Assembly: GCA_900316445.1 (NCBI GenBank)
Contig: ONCZ01000004.1
Location: 1-64,000 of the forward strand
Reading direction: 5' to 3'
Length of the DNA stretch: 64,000 nucleotides
Source: an uncultured Prevotellaceae bacterium
GTDB lineage: Bacteria > Bacteroidota > Bacteroidia > Bacteroidales > Bacteroidaceae
The position numbers were made by a program, and so were the translations under genes. The notes under the pieces were generated by a model. That model searched no databases. It was not told where the DNA came from and worked only from the letters and a program-made list of their open reading frames with translations. The first letter of the stretch is position 1. Each line of letters begins with the position of its first letter. This document shows, in pieces, positions 52,578 through 59,422 of this stretch.

Positions 52578-53126
52578 TCACCTTTTTACCTTTTCACTTT
52601 TCACATTCAAAAACCGGTGTACGGCCTCCCGGATAGAACGCAGTCCGAAGCGCTCTACATACACCTGCCGAAGGGGCAGCCAAGTAAGTTCGGCGGCATC
52701 GTCAGCCGCCTTCACCTCAGCATCCTCAGCCACATGACAGAGAAAGAAGAAATCGAGCGTATGGATGTCCATTCCCGAATAGTGATAGACATTGGGGATG
52801 GAGAACATGTACTTCACATCGTCGGCGCTGATCACCAGACCGGTCTCTTCCTGTATCTCCCTCACCATACCCTGTTCGGCATTCTCGTTATTGTCCACAA
52901 AACCGCCAGGCAGGTCGAGCGTGCCTTTGGCAGGCTCCTTACCGCGACGGGCCACCAACAGCTCACCCTTCCCGTTGATAATAAAGGCTGCCGTCGAGGC
53001 ACGCGGGTTCTGATAATACGTAAAACCGCAGTTGGCACAGTGCCTGCTCAGGGCGTTATGGATCTTAAAATCGTTACTGCCACACTTCGGACAATACCGG
53101 AAGATTTCTAATGGATGACCTTTCAT
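52578..53126 (-). CDS. Nudix hydrolase with N-terminal zinc ribbon
   Basis: 182 residues. A four-Cys zinc ribbon (YCPKCGSNDF, HCANCGFTYYQNP) precedes the Nudix box GGFVDNNENAEQGMVREIQEETGL, which fits GX5EX7REUXEEXGU. The arrangement resembles NADH pyrophosphatase (NudC-like), although the enzyme is shorter, and the substrate may instead be another nucleoside diphosphate. Cytoplasmic. T-rich CACCTTTTTACC repeats at 52577-52608 overlap its 3' end. Confidence 0.9.
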   Translation of the reverse strand: MKGHPLEIFRYCPKCGSNDFKIHNALSRHCANCGFTYYQNPRASTAAFIINGKGELLVARRGKEPAKGTLDLPGGFVDNNENAEQGMVREIQEETGLVISADDVKYMFSIPNVYHYSGMDIHTLDFFFLCHVAEDAEVKAADDAAELTWLPLRQVYVERFGLRSIREAVHRFLNVKSEKVKR

Positions 53127-53139
53127 ATTGATTATTTTT

Positions 53140-53577
53140 TCACTAAGGACACGAAGGACACAAAATTATAGTTTGATTCGCTTGATTTTGATAGCTGGCT
53201 CTCCAAAGTTGTAGAGAAGAGCATAGCTGAGATTAGCCACTTTTAAATAGTTCAAGACTTGTCCGGTATTGGCAGCAACCAGATTGTCTAATGCCTTTAA
53301 TTCAACAATAATACTATCATAACAAAGGAAATCAACGAAGAAATCATGTTGTAATGCCACACCTTTATAGTTAATAAGCAAGTGCTTTTCTCTTTCGAAA
53401 GGAATACCCCGGAGTTTGAATTTGACAGCCAAGGCATCTCCATAGACTTTTTCATGAAAGCCATGTCCCAAAATCTTATGCACTTCAATTGCAGCTCCAT
53501 TAATGGCATAAATATAGTTCTCAATTTCCGAATTCGTATGCATCTTTTTTGTGTCCTTCGTGTCCTTTGTGGATAAC
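53140..53577. mobile_element. GxxExxY cassette bracketed by family C inverted repeats
   Basis: The left arm CACTAAGGACACGAAGGACA (53141-53165) and right arm GTGTCCTTCGTGTCCTTTGT (53550-53575) are inverted copies. They abut the ORF within a base at the stop and two bases at the start. The same arms with only 20-42 bp between them are at 46650, 47572 and 52411. This fits an autonomous copy among short non-autonomous ones. No target-site duplication is evident by eye. Confidence 0.6.
53166..53543 (-). CDS. GxxExxY-family nuclease-like protein
   Basis: 125 residues, the normal length. YAINGAAIEVHKILGHGFHEKVYGDAL contains the namesake motif (G-x-x-E-x-x-Y, here GFHEKVY), then FEREKHLLINYKGVALQHDFFVDFLCYDSIIVELKALD, which has the D...ExK arrangement of PD-(D/E)XK nucleases, and NYLKVANLSYALLYNFGEPAIKIKRIKL at the end. 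Function unproven; the fold suggests a nuclease. The ORF fills the space between two inverted family C repeats almost exactly. It has no visible promoter and may be transcribed from upstream. Confidence 0.88.
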   Translation of the reverse strand: MHTNSEIENYIYAINGAAIEVHKILGHGFHEKVYGDALAVKFKLRGIPFEREKHLLINYKGVALQHDFFVDFLCYDSIIVELKALDNLVAANTGQVLNYLKVANLSYALLYNFGEPAIKIKRIKL

Positions 53578-53580
53578 TAA

Positions 53581-55032
53581 TCACCAACTATCAGTTCGGA
53601 AGGGGAACAATGGCAGATTACCGCCGTTCTTCACATTGCCGATCTGGAAGTTCTTGAAACAATAGCGCACGGCGACGGGCTGCTTCACTTCAGGAGCCGT
53701 CACAATGATCGCCTCATCCCAATAGCCACCGCCAGGCTGCCAAAAGTGCCGGGCTGTAGCAGGATGGAACACACGGTCCTCACCAGCCACCTCGAAACCC
53801 TCCATCTGCTCGAAGGGCGCATCACACCAGTAGTTGTCCTGCAGATGAACGAACACCGTGTCACCCTTGATGGTCATATCCTTATACGACGAACTCTTAT
53901 ACTGCACCGTCTCAAAACCATAGTCGCGGTTCAGAGCCGTAAAGGCCAAGCGCTCACCCACTTGCTGTTTCTGCGTCGGATGGATCTGCGTGGTCTCGTA
54001 AGGATAGACGAGGTCGTTGATGCACACAAGCGAACTGTTGGGAATGATCTGTGCAGCCTTCCACTGCTGTTCACGCAGGAGGGCTCCGCTGATGGCATTA
54101 TCGTTATCATCATATCTGTAAGGTGCGATCTGCACGAAATAGAAGGGGATCTCACCCAGGCCGAACTGCGAGCGCCACTGGTCTACCAACAGCTTCATCC
54201 GTTCAGAATACTGATCGCCGGGATCACCCACGTTCGAACAGCCCTGATAATAGAGGATACCTTTCACCGTGAAGTTCAGGATGGGGTTGAACGTGCCGTT
54301 GCCCCAGAGCAGCGAACGGTGATAATCCCACTGAGCCCACTTCTTGCAGATCTCCACCGAGTCGGTGGGATCACTGGTATATTTCTCCAGATTCTCTTTC
54401 GTCAACCAGCTCTCTACGCGCGTACCTCCTTTATTAGCTTCGATAATACCAACAGGGATGTCGAGCGTACGGCTCAGCAGGCGGGCAAAGAAATAGCCTG
54501 TAGCCGAGAACTCACCGACGGTCTTCGGCGAACATTGGCGCCACTCGCACTGGGCATCATCCTGCGGCGTGGCCCTCATGATGCTGGGAATCTTCACGCT
54601 GCGGACACCTTTCGACTGGGCGGCATCCAGCACATGGTGGTTGTAGCCTTCCACCGGACACATGCCGAAACCCTTTACAGGCATCTCCATGTTCGACTGT
54701 CCGGCACAGACCCACACCTCACCGCTGACGACATTGTTGATTGTCACCGCCTCACCATCGGCGAACGTGATGCTCAGCGGGTCGTAACTGGCTTGCGGTG
54801 TCCTGACCTTCACCAGCCATTTCCCGTCCTTACCAGCCTTGGCCGTCACCTTCTGGTCGCTCCACGAGGTGGTGACCGTCACCGTCTTACCAGGCTTGGC
54901 CCAACCCCACAGGCGGGCGTCTGTCTGCTGTTGTAATACCATGTTGTCACCAATGAGATGGGGCAACCTGACCTTGGCCTGTGCGCTCATCGTCAGCGCC
55001 ACAAACACCATCATCGACAAAATCTTCTTCAT
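53581..55032 (-). CDS. SGNH-type esterase (sialate O-acetylesterase family), second copy
   Basis: 483 residues from MKKILSMMVF at 55032; the extra N-terminus to 55074 has no leader character. A signal peptide ends MSAQA, then KVRLPHLIGDNMVLQQQ. The nucleophile block is VCAGQSNMEMPVKG; GILYYQGCSNVGDPGDQ is the second block (Cys replaces Glu in the usual GESN); the catalytic His region is TTQIHPTQKQQVGERL. The jelly-roll insert of the first copy is absent. It probably deacetylates a glycan in the periplasm, perhaps a different substrate, since it lacks an adjacent transporter. The stop abuts the GxxExxY cassette. Confidence 0.87.
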   Translation of the reverse strand: MKKILSMMVFVALTMSAQAKVRLPHLIGDNMVLQQQTDARLWGWAKPGKTVTVTTSWSDQKVTAKAGKDGKWLVKVRTPQASYDPLSITFADGEAVTINNVVSGEVWVCAGQSNMEMPVKGFGMCPVEGYNHHVLDAAQSKGVRSVKIPSIMRATPQDDAQCEWRQCSPKTVGEFSATGYFFARLLSRTLDIPVGIIEANKGGTRVESWLTKENLEKYTSDPTDSVEICKKWAQWDYHRSLLWGNGTFNPILNFTVKGILYYQGCSNVGDPGDQYSERMKLLVDQWRSQFGLGEIPFYFVQIAPYRYDDNDNAISGALLREQQWKAAQIIPNSSLVCINDLVYPYETTQIHPTQKQQVGERLAFTALNRDYGFETVQYKSSSYKDMTIKGDTVFVHLQDNYWCDAPFEQMEGFEVAGEDRVFHPATARHFWQPGGGYWDEAIIVTAPEVKQPVAVRYCFKNFQIGNVKNGGNLPLFPFRTDSW

Positions 55033-55059
55033 ATACAATACTTCAATTTTAGTTTTTAA

Positions 55060-55147
55060 GACCACTAATTTCACGAATTACACGAATTTTAAGCTGCGCA
55101 CAGAAACTCTTTATTATGAATTAGTGAAATTAGTGAAATTAGTGGTC
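55060..55147. repeat. Family D inverted repeat
   Basis: GACCACTAATTTCACGAATT (55060-55088 in full) faces AATTAGTGAAATTAGTGAAA (55119-55147), pairing with a few mismatches around a 30-nt loop. It occupies the gap between the ABC exporter and the SGNH esterase. Confidence 0.85.
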
Positions 55148-55171
55148 GTTTTAATAACATAACTGTATTCT

Positions 55172-56833
55172 TTAACTTCTCAATTTTATCACCTGATCAC
55201 ATAACTCGCAGACTACCGGCCGGTGGGTGATGAAGATCATCGTCTTCCCGGGATACATGGCGAAGAGCCTGCGGTATAGTTCGCGCTCCGTCGCTTCGTC
55301 GAGCGAGGCACTGATTTCATCCAAAAGCAGGATACCGCCTGGTCGCAACAGACCTCGGGCGATAGCAATACGCTGGGCCTGACCCTCACTGAGTCCACTG
55401 CCTCGTTCGCCACACTCGGTATCAAGACCGTCCGGCAGATCCAGCACAAAGTCGGCCATCGCCGTATGGAGTACGTCATCAAGTTCTTCGTCGGTGGCAT
55501 CAGGTCTGGCCAGCAACAGATTATATCTGATAGTGCCGCTCATGAGGGTGTTACCCTGCGGCACGAAGACAAAGTTCGAGCGTGTCTGTTCGCTGATGGT
55601 CTGCTGCCCTTGGCTGTCATAGACGGCCATCGTTCCCTTGTTGGGTTTCGTCAGCGCCAGCAGGAGCCTGAACAGTGTGGTCTTTCCAGCTCCGGTATGT
55701 CCCATCAGGGCCGTCTTACTGCCTGGCTTAAAATCGAAAGAGAAATGTGTCAATATCTCCCGATCCCCATCCGCATACTTGAAACTGACATCCTCCACCT
55801 TCACGCCGAGCGGATGCAAAGATCCGGAAGTTCTGGATGTCTCGGATGATCCGGGAAATTCTGAGAATCCTGTCTCTTCCACTTCCACCTGTTCCAGCTC
55901 CGTCAGACGGTCGATGCTGGCAGAGGCCTGGATAAACTGCGGTACCATGTTCAGCATCTGCAGGATAGGGTTCTGTATCTGGCTGACGAGCTGCAGGAAC
56001 GAGGTCATCACACCAAAGGTAATCGCACCGTTACGGAGTTGCATGGCTCCCCAGATGAAAGCCATGATATACCCCAGACTGAAGCTGGAACCTATCAATA
56101 GACGGGAAATAACCGTGAATCTTGCCCGGCGGCTGATCTTGCCGCGCAGGTCCTGCTGCATGTCGTCCAGACGGTTGGTAATCCAGTCGCCACTCTCTAA
56201 GGAGCGGAGCACGGCATTATGCTCCATCGTCTCCTGCACCAGCATCTGGATCACGCTCTCCTGTTTGCGGATGTCGAGCGTCATCATTCTCATCTTGCGC
56301 CCGATCAGCTTTCCCACAATCAGGAACATCGGTGTCAGCAGCAGCAGTGCCCATGCCAGCCGGGTATCCATCGACTGCATTAGCAGGAAGGCTCCCACCA
56401 ACTGTATCAGCGTGACGGTCATATCCGGGAAGAGCGATGTCGTCGCATCGCTCACCACGTCGATATCTTTCTCCAAGCGTGAGGTCACGTCGCCGGAGTG
56501 CATCTCCTTTTGGTCAAACATCTGACGGCGGAACAGATGGCTGAAAATACGCAGACGGATGCTCGTCGTCTGCTTGGCCCTATCCCTGACACCAACGAAA
56601 TAATAGGACTGCCGGCAGATGATGCCACCAATGACCACCGCCACCAGTGCGACAATCATTAGGATGATGTCCTCAGTCGTCCCCTGACGGATGGTCACAT
56701 CGATGAAGCGCTTGCAGAGCCACACCATCAGCAGACCGAGCGACACTCGCCCGATACCAGCTGCAATACGGAACAGCATATCCACACGGATGCCCTTCGT
56801 ATTGCGCAAGAGCCAAATGACGTACTCCTTCAC
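55172..56833 (-). CDS. ABC exporter (fused membrane and ATPase domains)
   Basis: 553 residues: six membrane helices (residues ~1-310) then an ATPase domain with Walker A GHTGAGKTT, signature LSEGQAQR, Walker B GILLLDE and the H-loop FITHRP. The length and order fit a homodimeric type IV ABC exporter. The linker between halves contains ETGFSEFPGSSETSRTSGS, translated from a TCCGG array (55823-55867). The upstream gene on the same strand is a PqqD-like protein and then an S8 protease, so export of a processed peptide is possible. No substrate is established. Confidence 0.9.
   Translation of the reverse strand: MKEYVIWLLRNTKGIRVDMLFRIAAGIGRVSLGLLMVWLCKRFIDVTIRQGTTEDIILMIVALVAVVIGGIICRQSYYFVGVRDRAKQTTSIRLRIFSHLFRRQMFDQKEMHSGDVTSRLEKDIDVVSDATTSLFPDMTVTLIQLVGAFLLMQSMDTRLAWALLLLTPMFLIVGKLIGRKMRMMTLDIRKQESVIQMLVQETMEHNAVLRSLESGDWITNRLDDMQQDLRGKISRRARFTVISRLLIGSSFSLGYIMAFIWGAMQLRNGAITFGVMTSFLQLVSQIQNPILQMLNMVPQFIQASASIDRLTELEQVEVEETGFSEFPGSSETSRTSGSLHPLGVKVEDVSFKYADGDREILTHFSFDFKPGSKTALMGHTGAGKTTLFRLLLALTKPNKGTMAVYDSQGQQTISEQTRSNFVFVPQGNTLMSGTIRYNLLLARPDATDEELDDVLHTAMADFVLDLPDGLDTECGERGSGLSEGQAQRIAIARGLLRPGGILLLDEISASLDEATERELYRRLFAMYPGKTMIFITHRPVVCELCDQVIKLRS
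55823..55867. repeat. 9-bp TCCGGNNNN array inside the ABC exporter gene
   Basis: TCCGGAAGT, TCTGGATGT, CTCGGATGA, TCCGGGAAA, TTCTGAGAA, in frame, coding for the Ser/Gly-rich linker between the membrane and ATPase domains. Confidence 0.78.
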
Positions 56834-56867
56834 TCTTTCACCTTTTCACTATCTCACTTTTCACTTC

Positions 56868-57137
56868 TTACTCTATCAGTCCCAGCTCTTTCCATTCGTC
56901 GAGGATGCGGGTGACATCCGTAAGGGCCTTTGAAGGCTCCACGTTATATACCTGACAAATGGCCTCAGCCAGCTGTTCAGCCGTAAAGTCACCCAACTCC
57001 GTACATTTCTCCCAAAGCCATGTTGCCGTATCGTTCATGCTGACCATCTTACCGAAGTCAACCACTTTAAGACCTTCTGCAACAATCACTTTCTCGCCGC
57101 AAATCTCACGCAGCACAAAACCTTCTTTCTGTTTCAT
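56868..57137 (-). CDS. PqqD-family peptide-chaperone-like protein
   Basis: 89 residues matching the PqqD winged-helix fold: GFVLREICGEKVIVAEG, NDTATWLWEKCTELGDFTAEQLAEAI and VTRILDEWKELGLIE. In RiPP systems such proteins present a precursor peptide to a radical SAM enzyme. Here there is no radical SAM gene or obvious precursor; the neighbours are an ABC exporter (34 bp downstream) and an S8 protease (39 bp upstream). A stand-alone PqqD protein with exporter is known from Bacteroidetes, role unclear. Confidence 0.85.
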   Translation of the reverse strand: MKQKEGFVLREICGEKVIVAEGLKVVDFGKMVSMNDTATWLWEKCTELGDFTAEQLAEAICQVYNVEPSKALTDVTRILDEWKELGLIE

Positions 57138-57139
57138 AT

Positions 57140-57176
57140 TTTAAAAACAACTAATTACACTAATTTCACGAATGAT
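57140..57176. repeat. Family D single arm
   Basis: CAACTAATTACACTAATTTC followed by ACGAATG, between the S8 stop and the PqqD start; no pairing arm nearby. Confidence 0.7.
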
Positions 57177-59384
57177 TTAAAATCTGACCAATTCAGAGCC
57201 CTGCAGCCTCCTGTCAGCACTCTCCACCTGAACCACATAAACACCGGAAAGGACGGAGGGAAGCGCCACAAAGGTAATTGTTTCCCCTCCTGAGTAGGAG
57301 GGGCTAGGGGTGGTCTGATCCACCACACACCTCCCTGAAAGGTTATATACCCTGACGCGAACAGGCCCCGTGACCATTCGGTCAAACACCAGCCTCAGCC
57401 CTCCTTCCACAGGAAACACCTGTACACCTTTCGGATGATGCAGGCTGATATCCTCAATGCCCGACAGCGAGAGTACCTCCAATAGTCCGCGATAGACGTC
57501 AATCTCACCATATCCATAGACATCATTCGGATAGTCATACTTCTCTTCCGGATGCCGGCAGCTACGTTGCATCACCTCTCTGACCTCCTGAGGCGTCAGG
57601 TCTGGTTTGGCCTGTAGCCAGAGGGCTATGGCACCCGCCACTACAGGTGTCGACATCGACGTACCCGTTTGCACACCCCAAGGATAGCGCTCTCCTTGGT
57701 AATCCGAATACGCCACCACCTCCTTCTCCGGATGGAAAAGCGAACTGTAGGAGGCCACCACATTCGTACCAGGCGCAACCACATCGGGCTTCATCAAGTC
57801 GTTCATCGCCGGACCTGTCGAAGAGTAATAACCTATCTTACCCGTCTCCGTCTCCTTACTGCCATTAACCACCTCACCTTGTGCATTCCGGATGCTAAGC
57901 CGATGGGTCGTGGCACCAACGCAGAGAACGCCAGGGAAACAACCCGGCGCAAAGACATTCCGCCCTTTGACAGCATCCCTCCAGCGGTCGTCGGCATCAT
58001 GATCCTGAAAGGCATTGGAAGAACTGCCATAGACCTCTATCTTCCCCTGACCTTGCACCACCACGGCCAATGGCGGCAACAGGTTCAAGGTGGTGTCCGC
58101 TTCCAAGAGCAGTTGCCAGATATCATGGTCGGCGAAGCGTGAACTGTCGCGATAGGCCACAACGGTCAGCGAATCCTCGCCATACGCTATCTTCCTCCTA
58201 ATAATCGTATCTATCGGCACTTCGGCTGTCTCAAAGGCAATCGTATCGCTGGGCATCCCTCGTTTCTCGTTCCCATACCCATAAACAACGAGCCGCGTCT
58301 CTCCCTCGCTTTTGATCCGATAGAGCGCGCCCTTCTTAAAGCACCTGACGAAACTCCCGGCCTCCGCCTGGTCTTCCTTCTTCTCGAAATAGGTCATCTC
58401 CACGCCCTCATTGCCGGCAGAAGCCACAATGATACGGCCAGGACCCGTCAACTGTTCGAGGGTAACGGCATAGAGGCTGTCTTCGTCGTCAAGATAGGGA
58501 GGATACCCTTCGCTGAACGACACCACACAAGGCTTTCCCTGCGCTTCGGCATAGTCGAAACAGTATTTGAACCCCAGGGCATCGGTAGCTGTGGTATATT
58601 TATAGCGATCAGCGGAATCCACATATTCAACATTGGCACTAATAGCATTACCCACCACGCAGAGGTCACTGCCCCAGGCGATGCCACGATACGGCGTGTC
58701 ATATCCACTGCCGGCAGCAATGCCCATGGTATGCGTGCCATGCGTCTTAGTGGGGGCATCGGTAGAGTGCATGATAGCACTGATGGCTTCAGCGCCTACA
58801 TAGTCCCGCCCTACAGGCAGCGTACTGCCTATCGTGTCACGCGACAACTGATCCCAGAAAGCTCTGATCCGCGATTGTCCTGTTGTATTGTCAAGAAAAT
58901 TGGGATGTGTCAAATCAAAGCCAATGTCCACCACGCCGACCACAACGCCTTCGCCGGTATATGCCTGATGAGATGGCGATGACTCATAGACAGGCAATGC
59001 CTGAACGACAGCGGCTGTAGTATCGACGCACAGACTGGTGGACTGGTTGGCTTCAATTCGGGTGACTGCCGGCTCCTTAGCCAGCGCACCCAATTCTGCC
59101 AGTGGGATCGTGGCGATGCAGATATCGTCCCATTGTGCCCGTTTCTGGCAGTTATGTTTTTTGAACACGTCATCAGCCTCTTCAGGACTGATGCAGACGA
59201 AGGCTGTCATACTCCTCCCCTCAAAGTATCCTACTGACTCCTGACTCCTGACTCCTTCTCTCCTTACTCCTTCTTCCGCTGCCTGACGCACCAGCCGCGA
59301 CATCTTCCGGTAATCGGCCTGCTGTGCAACACTCGTAAGTGCCACCCACACAGCTATCAGCAACCATACCTGCCTCCTCATCAT
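57177..59384 (-). CDS. S8 subtilisin-like protease with type IX sorting domain
   Basis: 735 residues from ATGATGAGG at 59384; the frame opens three codons earlier with TTG. The signal peptide ends SVAQQ. Catalytic residues: Asp153 (VVGVVDIGFD), His215 (KTHGTHTMG) and Ser576 (QTGTSMSTPVVAG). The C-terminal ~85 residues (VQVFPVEGGLRL, VRVYNLSGRCVV, LSGVYVVQVES) form a T9SS type A sorting domain, so PorU/PorV likely secrete it. Two repeats are translated in frame: a GACTCCT element near the N-terminus (GVRREGVRSQES) and a family A element inside the sorting domain (DQTTPSPSYSGGE). Confidence 0.92.
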   Translation of the reverse strand: MMRRQVWLLIAVWVALTSVAQQADYRKMSRLVRQAAEEGVRREGVRSQESVGYFEGRSMTAFVCISPEEADDVFKKHNCQKRAQWDDICIATIPLAELGALAKEPAVTRIEANQSTSLCVDTTAAVVQALPVYESSPSHQAYTGEGVVVGVVDIGFDLTHPNFLDNTTGQSRIRAFWDQLSRDTIGSTLPVGRDYVGAEAISAIMHSTDAPTKTHGTHTMGIAAGSGYDTPYRGIAWGSDLCVVGNAISANVEYVDSADRYKYTTATDALGFKYCFDYAEAQGKPCVVSFSEGYPPYLDDEDSLYAVTLEQLTGPGRIIVASAGNEGVEMTYFEKKEDQAEAGSFVRCFKKGALYRIKSEGETRLVVYGYGNEKRGMPSDTIAFETAEVPIDTIIRRKIAYGEDSLTVVAYRDSSRFADHDIWQLLLEADTTLNLLPPLAVVVQGQGKIEVYGSSSNAFQDHDADDRWRDAVKGRNVFAPGCFPGVLCVGATTHRLSIRNAQGEVVNGSKETETGKIGYYSSTGPAMNDLMKPDVVAPGTNVVASYSSLFHPEKEVVAYSDYQGERYPWGVQTGTSMSTPVVAGAIALWLQAKPDLTPQEVREVMQRSCRHPEEKYDYPNDVYGYGEIDVYRGLLEVLSLSGIEDISLHHPKGVQVFPVEGGLRLVFDRMVTGPVRVRVYNLSGRCVVDQTTPSPSYSGGETITFVALPSVLSGVYVVQVESADRRLQGSELVRF
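57282..57321. repeat. Family A repeat inside the S8 sorting domain
   Basis: CCCCTCCTGAGTAGGAGGGG with tail CTAGGGGTGGTCTGATCC, nearly the same as the copy in the M16 gene. It lies in the loop between two strands of the C-terminal sorting domain. Confidence 0.9.
59232..59274. repeat. GACTCCT tandem repeat inside the S8 gene
   Basis: CTACTGACTCCTGACTCCTG then ACTCCTTCTCTCCTTACTCC; related to 51204-51233 in topA. Confidence 0.75.
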
Positions 59385-59397
59385 GTCAAGCAATTAT

Positions 59398-59422
59398 TCG
59401 TGTCCTTTGTGTCCTTAGTGGA
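59398..59422. repeat. Family C single arm supplying the M6 stop codon
   Basis: CGTGTCCTTTGTGTCCTTAG (from 59399) followed by TGGAC; on the minus strand GTC CAC TAA gives the last residues and stop of the M6 protein. Confidence 0.8.
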
